From the NCBI GenBank assembly GCA_031292355.1, contig JARLHI010000032.1, forward strand, positions 62,001 through 126,000: 64,000 nt of DNA. Direction: 5' to 3'. Under the pieces are notes generated by a model that worked only from the letters and a program-made list of their open reading frames with translations, was not told the origin of the DNA and ran no database searches. Below, one piece after another: positions 53,344-62,374 of the stretch; positions within the stretch are counted from its first letter, which is position 1; each line of letters begins with the position of its first letter. The DNA comes from Candidatus Obscuribacterales bacterium. GTDB lineage: Bacteria; Cyanobacteriota; Vampirovibrionia; Obscuribacterales; Obscuribacteraceae. The position numbers and the translations under genes were made by a program.

Positions 53344-54547
53344 AGTGCTGAGTTACTTTAGGTGGGACGCTCAAAGCTTCGCGAAACTCGTGGACGTCGG
53401 CAATGGCTTGCTCATAATTGAGTGCCTGACCGACAAAGTGTCCCATTTTTCTTTTTGACCTTGCTTCTTTTTTGCCGTAGATAACCACATCTTTTATCGA
53501 GGGAAAGTGCTTTAAAGGCGAAAGGTCCAACTCGTTTCTTTGTTGACCAATCCAGACGTCACCCAGCAAATTCCCCATAAAATAGATGTCATCGCTGACA
53601 AGCGAAGGCTTTGTTAAAGGCACGTCCATCAAGATTCGAGCTAAGGCATCAAACTGGCTGATGTCGCAAGCTTTCATCGTCACATGTCCAGAATTGTGTG
53701 GCCTTGGTGCGAATTCGTTGATCATAATGTACCAGCCCTCTATGTCGGCGACATTGACCGTGCGAGGCCTTTGCCTTGACAGGAAAAATTCGACAGTGAG
53801 AAGTCCAACAACATTGAGTCGTCTAGCAGCTTCGTGAGCTAGTTTGATTAATTCAACTTGCACGGCTAACGGCACCACGCTTGGTACTATCGTTAAATCT
53901 AAGATTTGTTCGTGGTGAATATTTTCCATAACGGGAAATGCAATTTCTTGACCGTGTTTAGAGTGAGCCACGATGCAGCTGACTTCGGCGGCTATTTGAA
54001 TGGCCTCTTCAAGAATGAAATCAACACCCTGGAGATTTGGTTGGTTGGCGAAATTCTCTGCATCCTCTGGTGTCTGCAAAAAATATTGTCCTTTGCCATC
54101 ATAGCCACCAAAGGTAGTCTTCGCCAGACACGGTAGACCAAATTCTTGAATTCGTCGGCGATTGCTGGCTAAATCCTCGTATTTAAAATGAGCGAAGTGT
54201 ACATGGGGCAAACGCAGGTTGTTGAGAAAGCGCTTCTCCGATAGTCGATTTTGAGTGACGCGTAAAACATTGGCCGCTGGATAAAGTGGTTTTTGCTTCT
54301 CGAGACGAAAGAGCAGCTCGCTTTCCACATTTTCAAATTCATAGGTGAGGCAATCGCAGCCTTCAAAGAATTTTGACAATTCCTCTTCGTTCGACCAGGC
54401 AAAGCTGGAAGAATGAGCCAACATCTGGCATGCCGGCGACTGAGCGTCTGGATCGAAAACGTGAACCTCAGCACCCAGTCGGATCAAACTCTGAGCGAGT
54501 AAAAGCCCTAATTGACCGCCGCCGAGAATGCCGATTCTTTTTGCCAT
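53333..54547 (-). CDS. purK: N5-carboxyaminoimidazole ribonucleotide synthase PurK
   Basis: The 404-residue ATP-grasp enzyme carboxylates aminoimidazole ribonucleotide with bicarbonate and ATP, feeding PurE. The start reads RIGILGGGQLGLLLAQSLIR, the nucleotide-binding motif, followed by LTYEFENVE, LAKTTFGGYDGKGQYFL and the late EFAPRPHNSGHVTMKA. The length is at the long end for PurK. The ATG directly abuts the purE stop (TAAATG), so translation is coupled. It is the last gene of the purine operon and ends inside the convergent hypothetical gene. Confidence 0.95.
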   Translation of the reverse strand: MAKRIGILGGGQLGLLLAQSLIRLGAEVHVFDPDAQSPACQMLAHSSSFAWSNEEELSKFFEGCDCLTYEFENVESELLFRLEKQKPLYPAANVLRVTQNRLSEKRFLNNLRLPHVHFAHFKYEDLASNRRRIQEFGLPCLAKTTFGGYDGKGQYFLQTPEDAENFANQPNLQGVDFILEEAIQIAAEVSCIVAHSKHGQEIAFPVMENIHHEQILDLTIVPSVVPLAVQVELIKLAHEAARRLNVVGLLTVEFFLSRQRPRTVNVADIEGWYIMINEFAPRPHNSGHVTMKACDISQFDALARILMDVPLTKPSLVSDDIYFMGNLLGDVWIGQQRNELDLSPLKHFPSIKDVVIYGKKEARSKRKMGHFVGQALNYEQAIADVHEFREALSVPPKVTQHSNR

Positions 54548-55060
54548 TTAAGTGGCCTCTCTAAGCCGTGCTTGTACTTTTTCGTTGCCGGCTAGAGCCG
54601 ATTTAGCCTTCTGCTCGATGAAATGCTGCAATTGTTCAGCCAGCTCTTTATCGTTTAACGCGAGCATGCGCACAGCAAAAAGTGCTGCATTTGTGGCGCC
54701 TGCATTGCCGATAGCAAACGTAGCTGTTGGCACTCCCGCTGGCATCTGGACAATAGAGAGCAAACTGTCCATGCCACTTAGGGCTTTAGATTGAATCGGC
54801 ACGCCAAGCACCGGCAGTGGAGTCATTGCTGACACCATTCCGGGCAAGTGGGCTGCACCACCTGCTCCGGCGATGATTATTTTAAGCCCCCGTTTTGCGG
54901 CGGTTTTCGCATACTCGTACATAACATCAGGTGTGCGATGCGCGCTCGTGACTGAGATTTCGTAGGGGATAGCAAAATGAATGAGAATGTCTTCTGCTTG
55001 TTTCAGCGTTTCATAATCTGATTCGCTGCCCATGACGATACCGACCAGTGGTATGTTCAC
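54548..55060 (-). CDS. purE: N5-carboxyaminoimidazole ribonucleotide mutase PurE
   Basis: The 170-residue enzyme moves the carboxyl group from N5 to C4 of the imidazole. Signatures are [19 protein letters not shown] near the start, the SAHRTPD loop, and [19 protein letters not shown] with the catalytic His. The length fits class I PurE. It lies between purH (25 nt) and purK (0 nt). Confidence 0.96.
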   Translation of the reverse strand: MNIPLVGIVMGSESDYETLKQAEDILIHFAIPYEISVTSAHRTPDVMYEYAKTAAKRGLKIIIAGAGGAAHLPGMVSAMTPLPVLGVPIQSKALSGMDSLLSIVQMPAGVPTATFAIGNAGATNAALFAVRMLALNDKELAEQLQHFIEQKAKSALAGNEKVQARLREAT

Positions 55061-55085
55061 TTAATTCTCCGCTCGTAAAGTTCCC

Positions 55086-56675
55086 TTAGTGCTTAAACAC
55101 ACGCTGCCCGGTGAAGAGCATGGTGATGCCTTTGTCGTTGCAAGCGGCAATGACATCCTTGTCTTTGATACTGCCGCCAGGTTGAATGATCACACTGATA
55201 CCGGCTTTAGCTGCTGCTTCGATGTTGTCGATGGCTGGGAAAAAGGCATCTGATGCCATGACAGCACCCCGTGCCTTTTCGCCAGCCTGGTTGATAGCAA
55301 TTCTCACACTGGCGATGCGACTGGTTTGACCAATACCAAATCCCAGTGACTGTCCATCTTTAGCAATGAAAATCGCGTTTGAAGTAAGATGTTTGACGAC
55401 AGACCACGAAAACGCTGCGTCAGCCAGGTGTTCGTGTCCAAGTGCCGCGCCGACCACTGTTTGAAATTGCGCTAATTGCACTGGTGCTTCAACATCTTTT
55501 TCGATGATGCAGCCAAAATCTTGCAAATCGCGAATGTGCCAGGACGTTTCTTTATTTGGTTGCAACAATGTTGGTTTCAGTTTCAGCACTCGCACATTCT
55601 TTTTAGCGGCAAGGGCAACGAGAGCTTCTTTGGTGAAAGATGGTGCGGCGATGATTTCGATAAAACCTTCGGTTACCTTTTTGGCCAGTTCCGCACCGAC
55701 TTCTTCAGTGAAACCAAATATGCCACCAAAAGCAGCATCAGGGTCGGTAGCGTGCGCCTTTGTGAAAGCATCTTCGAGAGTGTTGCCAACGGCTACGCCG
55801 CAGGGATTATTGTGTTTGATGATGCAGCAGCCTGGCGTGCCGATATCGCGCAAAATGCGAACCAGACAATATGTATCGGTGATGTTATTTGAAGACAATT
55901 CCTTCCCTTGCAATTGCTCAAAGGGCGGAAAAGTGTCGAGTATTCCATCTTCGCCAAAGCGACCGTTAGAGTACCAAATAGCTGCTTGATGCGGGTTTTC
56001 ACCGTAACGCAATTCTTGAAATTGCTCCAGTTTGAGATGCAAATTGGCTGGCAGAACTCTATCGGGAACGTCGGTATCAGTCTCACGTGTTTGTTTGGCA
56101 AAGTAAGCAGAAATATGTTGGTCATATTCGCAAGTGCGCGTATAAGCCTGAAAAGCTAGCTTTTTACGGAATTCCAGAGTGGTTTTGCCATGATTGGCTT
56201 TTAGATTCTCTAGAATCGCAGTGTACTGGCTTGGATCGCAGGCAATGACTGCACGCTGGAAATTCTTTGCGGCTGCGCGGATTAGACTCGGTCCCCCAAT
56301 ATCTACATTTTCGACCATCTCGGCTTCAGAGAGATTCTCTAACAGCTTCTTTTCGAAGGGATACAAATTGACGATGACAAAATCAATTTCGTCTATTTCG
56401 TGCTCTTTCAACGTTTTTCTATCAGCATCTGTGTCTCTAGCGAGAATGCCAGCGAAAACTTTGGGATGCAATGTTTTAACGCGTCCACCGAGAATTTCGG
56501 GAAACTTGGTCACATCTTCAACTTGAGTGCAGGAAAGACCGGCTTCCTGCAGAAATTTAGAAGTACTGCTGGTGGCGATGATTTTAAGAGCGGATAGCTC
56601 GGGAATCGTCTTTACGGCTTTGATAAAATCCAGCAAACCGGTTTTATCAGAAACGCTTATCAGTGCTGTGGCCAT
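55086..56675 (-). CDS. purH: Bifunctional AICAR formyltransferase/IMP cyclohydrolase PurH
   Basis: The 529-residue enzyme carries out the last two steps to IMP. The N-terminal IMP cyclohydrolase has ALISVSDKTGLLDF, GGRVKTLHPKVFAGIL and VDIGGPSLIRAAAKN. The C-terminal formyltransferase has the RYGENPHQAA motif, IIKHNNPCGVAVG and SDAFFPAIDNIEAAAKAGIS. It is full length. It sits 45 nt downstream of purM and 25 nt upstream of purE on one transcript. Confidence 0.97.
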   Translation of the reverse strand: MATALISVSDKTGLLDFIKAVKTIPELSALKIIATSSTSKFLQEAGLSCTQVEDVTKFPEILGGRVKTLHPKVFAGILARDTDADRKTLKEHEIDEIDFVIVNLYPFEKKLLENLSEAEMVENVDIGGPSLIRAAAKNFQRAVIACDPSQYTAILENLKANHGKTTLEFRKKLAFQAYTRTCEYDQHISAYFAKQTRETDTDVPDRVLPANLHLKLEQFQELRYGENPHQAAIWYSNGRFGEDGILDTFPPFEQLQGKELSSNNITDTYCLVRILRDIGTPGCCIIKHNNPCGVAVGNTLEDAFTKAHATDPDAAFGGIFGFTEEVGAELAKKVTEGFIEIIAAPSFTKEALVALAAKKNVRVLKLKPTLLQPNKETSWHIRDLQDFGCIIEKDVEAPVQLAQFQTVVGAALGHEHLADAAFSWSVVKHLTSNAIFIAKDGQSLGFGIGQTSRIASVRIAINQAGEKARGAVMASDAFFPAIDNIEAAAKAGISVIIQPGGSIKDKDVIAACNDKGITMLFTGQRVFKH

Positions 56676-56720
56676 TGTTTTCTCCTGATCGCTGTATTTT
56701 TTGCGTGCTTACTTACTTGT

Positions 56721-57758
56721 TTACTTATGTGTGAGGTGCAACCACTGATTTTGGTCTGCTTCTTTCGAGTCAGATTCGGAAAGATTTGTTTTGATTGAGA
56801 CTTTTTGCGCATCGTTTGTGACCACGCCTACCTGTTGAGCCAGAAATCCGTGTTTCGTAAATACTGTAATTATTTCGTTGACACAACCGGACGTAATTAG
56901 AGTGAGTCCCATGCCCATATTAAAAGTGCGGTACAGCTCTTCTGATTCCACACTGTGCGCAAGGGCCTGAAAAATTTCAGGAACTGGCAGTGGTGTATTT
57001 ATTTCGATGCCGATATTTTTGTTTAATCGGAGGATATTGCGCCAGCCACCGCCTGTGATGTGAGCAATGCCTGTGATATTTGTTCGATGACGAGAAAGCG
57101 CCTCAAGGGCTGGTTTGACGTAAATCAAAGTTGGCGTCATCAAAGCACGCACTTGCGATGGTTCTTTTAACAATTTGCGGGCAAGAGTCAAACCATTGGA
57201 ATGTATACCGCTCGAGCTGATACCGATGATGGCGTCACCGGCCTTTATAGACTGACCGTCCAGTAGTTCCGATTTTTTCACCGTGCCTGTAGCGAAGCCA
57301 GCAATATCAAAATGGTTCTCCGCATATAGAGCCGGCATCTCGGCGGTTTCACCACCAACCAGCAACATGTCAGCTTGATCGCAGCCTTCCACGATGCCCT
57401 TGATCAACGCGTCGGCGTGGCTGTCGATGAGTTTTGGAGTGGCGTAATAGTCAAGAAAAGAAGTCGGTGTAGCGCCGACGCAAATCAAATCATTGGCGCA
57501 CATAGCTACCAGATCAATGCCGATTGTCTCTAGATTGTTTTGCTCGCAGGCTAGAAGTAATTTGGTGCCAACTCCGTCTGTGGTCATTGCCACCGCCAGG
57601 TCTGCTGTTACAGGCATGATAGCCGCGTAGCCGCCAGCGCCTGCCCAGAGCTTAGCGTGACCGGGGCGTTTGGCAATTTGCTTCAGTCTGTCAACGAACG
57701 CTTCGCCTTTCGCGATGTTCACTCCCGAGCCAGCGTAAGTTTCTGTTTTTTTTGACAT
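56721..57758 (-). CDS. purM: Phosphoribosylformylglycinamidine cyclo-ligase PurM (AIR synthetase)
   Basis: The ATG at 57758 overlaps the purQ stop (TAATG), giving 345 residues; a longer frame to 57812 is in the purQ coding region and is rejected. The AIR synthetase signatures are visible: KTETYAGSGVNIAKGEAFVD, TTDGVGTKLLLA, IDLVAMCANDLICVGATPTS and the late GIAHITGGGWRNILRL. The enzyme closes FGAM to aminoimidazole ribonucleotide using ATP. Translational coupling to purQ is likely. Confidence 0.95.
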   Translation of the reverse strand: MSKKTETYAGSGVNIAKGEAFVDRLKQIAKRPGHAKLWAGAGGYAAIMPVTADLAVAMTTDGVGTKLLLACEQNNLETIGIDLVAMCANDLICVGATPTSFLDYYATPKLIDSHADALIKGIVEGCDQADMLLVGGETAEMPALYAENHFDIAGFATGTVKKSELLDGQSIKAGDAIIGISSSGIHSNGLTLARKLLKEPSQVRALMTPTLIYVKPALEALSRHRTNITGIAHITGGGWRNILRLNKNIGIEINTPLPVPEIFQALAHSVESEELYRTFNMGMGLTLITSGCVNEIITVFTKHGFLAQQVGVVTNDAQKVSIKTNLSESDSKEADQNQWLHLTHK

Positions 57759-58594
57759 TAGAATGCTCTCTGAATAAAGTTGTGGGCATTTTGTAATAGT
57801 CTGAGACCGCAAGGTATCTCATTGCCTGAATCAATTTGTTTTTTGCGCCAATTCTTGCTAGTCCAGTTTGGATGTTGACTGGTGCGCACAAACGCTTCCG
57901 GGTGAGGCATCAAGCCCAGCACCGTACCTGAAGAATTTGTCAGTGCGGCAATCCTGTCGAAGCTGCCATTGATATCTTCGACATAACGCAGAGCACCTGC
58001 TTCTTTCACCGCTGCCTGAGCAAATGCTTGACTTTTCCGCAAAACATCTTGTTGGCTTGCGGTGCTAGCAGTCTGTGCCATGCTCGTTGCTTCCAGTTGC
58101 AAATTGCCTTCGCCATGTCTTACAGGCAATTCCATAGTTTTTAAACCATGGAAAAAAGTTTCTGAAGCCTTACTCTCGGACACGTCTAAGCTCGTCCAGC
58201 GATTGATAAAGTGTCCCTGAACATTTTTGTTCAAGCTGACAAGACGTTTGCCATTTTCGTTTGAGTTGGGCAGAAGACCCAGTTGAACGAGGACTTGGAA
58301 GCCATTGCAAATTCCTAGAACAAGCCGACCGTGGTCGATATAGTCCTGCAATATTGACTGCATGCGATTTTTTATTTTTACAGCAAGGACCTTACCCGAG
58401 GCGATTTCATCGCCGAAAGAAAAGCCACCAGGTATAGCGAGAAGTTGCACAGACTTTAATTGCTCTGGATTTTCAAGCAATTCGAAGACATGAGTGTTCT
58501 GCACGGTAAAGCCAGACAATTCCAGGGCGAAGCTCGTCTCTTCCTGGCAGTTGATTCCGTCACCATGTAAAACTAATGCATTTGCTTCCGCCAC
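57758..58594 (-). CDS. purQ: Phosphoribosylformylglycinamidine synthase glutaminase subunit PurQ
   Basis: The GTG at 58594 is the best start: AAGGAAGG lies 6-8 nt upstream and the first family strand follows at once (ANALVLHGDGINCQEETSFA). The 278-residue product is a class I glutamine amidotransferase that makes ammonia for PurL, with the nucleophile Cys in VLGICNGFQVLVQLG and the closing LMPHPEAF. It is longer than the usual PurQ of about 225 residues. It lies 19 nt after the purL stop. Confidence 0.93.
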   Translation of the reverse strand: MAEANALVLHGDGINCQEETSFALELSGFTVQNTHVFELLENPEQLKSVQLLAIPGGFSFGDEIASGKVLAVKIKNRMQSILQDYIDHGRLVLGICNGFQVLVQLGLLPNSNENGKRLVSLNKNVQGHFINRWTSLDVSESKASETFFHGLKTMELPVRHGEGNLQLEATSMAQTASTASQQDVLRKSQAFAQAAVKEAGALRYVEDINGSFDRIAALTNSSGTVLGLMPHPEAFVRTSQHPNWTSKNWRKKQIDSGNEIPCGLRLLQNAHNFIQRAF

Positions 58595-58613
58595 TGTTTC
58601 CTTCCTTGAATGA

Positions 58614-61600
58614 TTAATCAAACGGTAGCTGTTTACGCCAGGATTTTTCCATTTCTTCAACGCTTAGATCGATCACGTATTTTTTCACTTCTGAATTGAC
58701 GTTGTCGTTTGGTTGAGATTGTGTCGGCGATGTGACTCGCAACGCGGCTTGCTCTGTCACTTCACCAATTTGAATGCAGCTTAAACCATGGAACAGGTTT
58801 TCGAATTTTTCTTTATCTCTGGCATTTATAGATACGACTATGTGGGCTGGACCTTCGGCAAGGAGCATGAAGTCAGAGCGCGTCAATAATTTTTGAGAAT
58901 TAGCAAAACCTGTATAAGTAGATTGATTATATTGAGACGCTTTGACCAGTTGATCCGAATCTATCGTGGCGCCGAGATCGCTGCCGATAATGCACTCGGC
59001 AAGGGCTACAGCGAGACCGCCTTCAGAAAGGTCATGTGCAGACTGAACGTAATTTGAGCGCATCGCCTGATGTAATTTTGCATAAAGTTTGGCCGCCTGG
59101 CTCAAATCGATGCTTGGCACCAGCGGTGATTGCCAGCCCAGAGTTTCTTCATAATGACTGGCAGCAAGCCCGAGAGTACCGGCTTTCAATAAATAGACAA
59201 GATCGCCTGCTTCTTTAAATTCCATTGAAACGCAATCGTTTATGTCAGGCACACGGCCGATAGCCGAAACAAGCAGAGTCGGCGGAATCGACAGACGTAC
59301 GGTGCCGTCGTCGAAGTCGTTTTTCATACTGTCTTTGCCCGAGATCAAAGGGGCATGATAGGCAAAAACAGCGTCGCGTAGACCCATACAGGTACGCACC
59401 AGCTGCGCCAGTTTGCGCTTGCCGTGTGGATTGCTCTTGGACACTATAGGATCTGGCCAACAGAAATTATCCAGCAACGAAATGCTCGCCGGGTCCGCAC
59501 CGACGCAGACTGCGTTGCGCACTGCTTCGTCGACACAACACACGGCCATCAGGTAAGGGTCGTGACTGCTAAGGCGAGGATTGAGACCATTGGATATCGA
59601 CAAACCGGCATTTGCGCCATAAACCGGAGCAATGACTGCTGCGTCGCAGGGACCTAGTTGTTTTGGCCCCATCAATGGTTTGATTACGCTCTGTCCTTGC
59701 ACTTCGTGGTCGTACTGACGAATAACATTTTCACGACTGCAAATATTGGGATGAGCAAGTAAGTTCAAAACGATCGGATTTAGGTCAGCAGGCATCGCAC
59801 CCGTCGACATGGTTATTTGCGATGGTGTCCATTCCGAGACGAGCTCTAATGTTGGGCAGCCGTCATGTAAAAAACTCAGCTCTAGCGCACAGATTGTTTT
59901 TCCCTCGCGCGTCACTTTGAACAAACCATCAGCAGTAAACTGGCCTACATTGGTCACTTCGACGCTGTGCTTTTTGGCAAGTGTTTCGATTGCGGCAAAA
60001 TTTTGCGTGGCAATTGTCATACGTTCTTGCGATTCAGAAACGACAATTTCCCAGTCCGCTAGACCGGCATACTTCAACGGCACGTTGTCGAGCTCTAGAA
60101 CGGCGCCGTTTGTGGTTTGGGCCATTTCGCCCACTGAAGATGAAAGACCGCCAGCGCCATTGTCTGTAATACCAGTAATGAGACCGAGATCGCGGGCTTC
60201 GATAGTGAAATCAAGCAGACGTTTCTGGGTGAACGGGTCGCCTATTTGCACGGCAGAAACGGGTGACCCTGAATGCAGCGACTCTGATGAGAATGTAGCG
60301 CCATGCACTCCGTCTTTGCCTATGCGACCACCGGCCATAACGATGGTGTCGCCAACTTGAGTATGCTTTTCCCAGGCCTTGGCGCCGTGCACAGATAGGG
60401 GCATGATGCCGCCTGTGCCGCAGAAAACTAAAGGTTTTGCGCGGTAGTTGTCATCAAAGTAGATGGCGCCGTTGACAGTTGGTATACCGCTTTTGTTACC
60501 ACCGTCTTCTACCCCTTTGCGCACTCCATCGAGAATCGTTTTGGGCGGTAATAATTTCGGTCGATTGACCAGCTGGTTGCTTGGATAAGCAAAGCAAAAT
60601 ACATCGGTATTGAAAATTGGTTTGGCACCAAGACCGGTGCCCAAGATATCTCGGTTGACGCCCAAAATACCAGTTAGGGCACCGCCGTATGGCTCAAGGG
60701 CTGACGGCGAGTTGTGGGTTTCAACTTTGAAACAAATGGCATGGTCTTTGTCCCATTTGATGACACCAGAATTATCTTTGAAGACTGACAGCAAATCGAA
60801 GCGAGTCTGCATCAATTCTTTCGTCGGTCCCTGAATGAAAGTCTTATAGAGACTGTGAATCGTTTGTTTGGCGACGTCGTTGACATCGGTGTGAGTGATT
60901 GTGGCATTGAATATTTTGTGTTTGCAATGCTCCGACCATGTTTGAGCAATCACTTCCAGCTCTACATCAGTTGGGTTTTCACTTAAACCAAGATCCTGAC
61001 GCAGAGCCTTCGTCGCGGGTTTACGGAAGTACTGGCGAATCGCTTTCATTTCTTCGAGATTGAGTGCAAGTAGTCTGGTGCGACTCATCTCGCTTAGTTC
61101 CTGATCGTCAACCTCTAAAGAAATTTGCTCAATATGTGTCGTCGCGTTCAGCCTTACTTCAGGAAAAGCAAAATATTCACTGGGATTACCCAGCGTCAAA
61201 TCATGGACGGCGAAATTTTCAGTAATTGGATGAAAAAAACGATAGAGTGCGTGGTTCTCAATTTCTTTCAATGTCTTTGCAGACCAGGATGAATCATCGC
61301 TTTCAGGCGCTGCCTGCCCACTAAAAAGGTAACCGCGGCCGGATGCCACTTTGATATCGGCAGGTAATCCTAAAAGCCGTAATGCTTCGGCGACCGTGTG
61401 AGCTAGATTGTCGGTGACTCCTGGGAGGAACTGTTTTTCTGCCCAGAAACGAAATCCCTGTTTTTGCCAGAATTTGCCCCACTCCGCTCTTTGTGCGGGC
61501 GGGCAGACCCAAAGGTCTTCTTGTAGTTCGTCAATCAAAACTGCTTTCAGGGCCTGCACTATTTCTGATGAAAGCACTGCTGGCTGAGCTTCCTGATTTT

Positions 61601-61751
61601 TCGCTGTGGTGGCGTTGAAGCCTGGAGGAAGCTGAATCCAGTAAAGGGCAAATGAGGAGTATTGTGTACGTGGCACAACGGCTAGACAAAGCACCTGAGC
61701 TCCTGCTCTATCGAGTTCTGCTTGGCCGAGAATTGGCGCTGTTTCCCTCAT
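58614..61751 (-). CDS. purL: Phosphoribosylformylglycinamidine synthase PurL, long form
   Basis: The 1045-residue enzyme converts FGAR to FGAM with ATP and ammonia. Core motifs include TWSEHCKHKIFNATI, KVETHNSPSALEPYGGALTG, RDILGTGLGAKPIF and ISGKDSMKN. It has no C-terminal glutaminase; PurQ supplies that as a separate protein. The first 250 or so residues are extra compared with the usual small PurL of about 730 residues and resemble the PurS-like N-terminal part of the large fused enzymes. No separate purS is seen in the window, which fits a PurS-PurL fusion. The start overlaps the purN stop by 4 bp (ATGA). Confidence 0.92.
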   Translation of the reverse strand: MRETAPILGQAELDRAGAQVLCLAVVPRTQYSSFALYWIQLPPGFNATTAKNQEAQPAVLSSEIVQALKAVLIDELQEDLWVCPPAQRAEWGKFWQKQGFRFWAEKQFLPGVTDNLAHTVAEALRLLGLPADIKVASGRGYLFSGQAAPESDDSSWSAKTLKEIENHALYRFFHPITENFAVHDLTLGNPSEYFAFPEVRLNATTHIEQISLEVDDQELSEMSRTRLLALNLEEMKAIRQYFRKPATKALRQDLGLSENPTDVELEVIAQTWSEHCKHKIFNATITHTDVNDVAKQTIHSLYKTFIQGPTKELMQTRFDLLSVFKDNSGVIKWDKDHAICFKVETHNSPSALEPYGGALTGILGVNRDILGTGLGAKPIFNTDVFCFAYPSNQLVNRPKLLPPKTILDGVRKGVEDGGNKSGIPTVNGAIYFDDNYRAKPLVFCGTGGIMPLSVHGAKAWEKHTQVGDTIVMAGGRIGKDGVHGATFSSESLHSGSPVSAVQIGDPFTQKRLLDFTIEARDLGLITGITDNGAGGLSSSVGEMAQTTNGAVLELDNVPLKYAGLADWEIVVSESQERMTIATQNFAAIETLAKKHSVEVTNVGQFTADGLFKVTREGKTICALELSFLHDGCPTLELVSEWTPSQITMSTGAMPADLNPIVLNLLAHPNICSRENVIRQYDHEVQGQSVIKPLMGPKQLGPCDAAVIAPVYGANAGLSISNGLNPRLSSHDPYLMAVCCVDEAVRNAVCVGADPASISLLDNFCWPDPIVSKSNPHGKRKLAQLVRTCMGLRDAVFAYHAPLISGKDSMKNDFDDGTVRLSIPPTLLVSAIGRVPDINDCVSMEFKEAGDLVYLLKAGTLGLAASHYEETLGWQSPLVPSIDLSQAAKLYAKLHQAMRSNYVQSAHDLSEGGLAVALAECIIGSDLGATIDSDQLVKASQYNQSTYTGFANSQKLLTRSDFMLLAEGPAHIVVSINARDKEKFENLFHGLSCIQIGEVTEQAALRVTSPTQSQPNDNVNSEVKKYVIDLSVEEMEKSWRKQLPFD

Positions 61752-62374
61752 ATTTCAGTCAGCTCCTTTTGACGATTGCTTGAGATTTGAATCTTGCCCG
61801 CAGAAAGCATTTGTAGAACCTGGGGATAAAGTTTGTGTTCAACTGCCAGTCCACGCGCTTTGAATGTCTCAATGGTGTCATCATCCAATCTAACAAACGC
61901 TTCTTGAGCAAGAATCGGACCGTGATCTACAAGTTCGTCGACAAGATGGACCGTGATGCCGGACAACTTGACACCATAGGCAAAGGCGTCTTCATAAGCT
62001 TGTTTGCCGGCAAAAGAAGGAAGCAAGGAGGGATGTATATTGACGACGCGGTAAAAACCACGCTCGTCTTTAAACGCTCGCAAAAAGGTGGGCGACAGAA
62101 TGCGCATGTATCCGGCTAACACTACAAAATCGATTTTATGTTGCGCCAGTTCATCTAGAATCAATTTTTCGTGTTCGTCGCGACTGATGCTGTCTTGATT
62201 GAAAGCTTTGGCCTCGACGCCATAGGTCCGAGCGACTTCAAGCGCCTTGGCTTTGACATCGTTCGTGATGACAATGACTGCTTTCGCGTCTAAGTCACCC
62301 GTTTTGATTGATTCGAGAATGGCTGCAAGATTAGAGCCGCGCCCGGATGCCATAAATGCTAAGTTGATAGACAT
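61748..62374 (-). CDS. purN: Phosphoribosylglycinamide formyltransferase PurN
   Basis: The 208-residue enzyme formylates GAR to FGAR using 10-formyl-tetrahydrofolate. It has the N-terminal LAFMASGRGSNLAAILESI, the active-site region VLAGYMRILSPTFLRAF, IHPSLLPSFAGKQAYEDAF and GITVHLVDELVDHGPILAQ. The length is standard. It overlaps purD by 16 bp and purL by 4 bp, so it is tightly coupled. Confidence 0.96.
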   Translation of the reverse strand: MSINLAFMASGRGSNLAAILESIKTGDLDAKAVIVITNDVKAKALEVARTYGVEAKAFNQDSISRDEHEKLILDELAQHKIDFVVLAGYMRILSPTFLRAFKDERGFYRVVNIHPSLLPSFAGKQAYEDAFAYGVKLSGITVHLVDELVDHGPILAQEAFVRLDDDTIETFKARGLAVEHKLYPQVLQMLSAGKIQISSNRQKELTEI

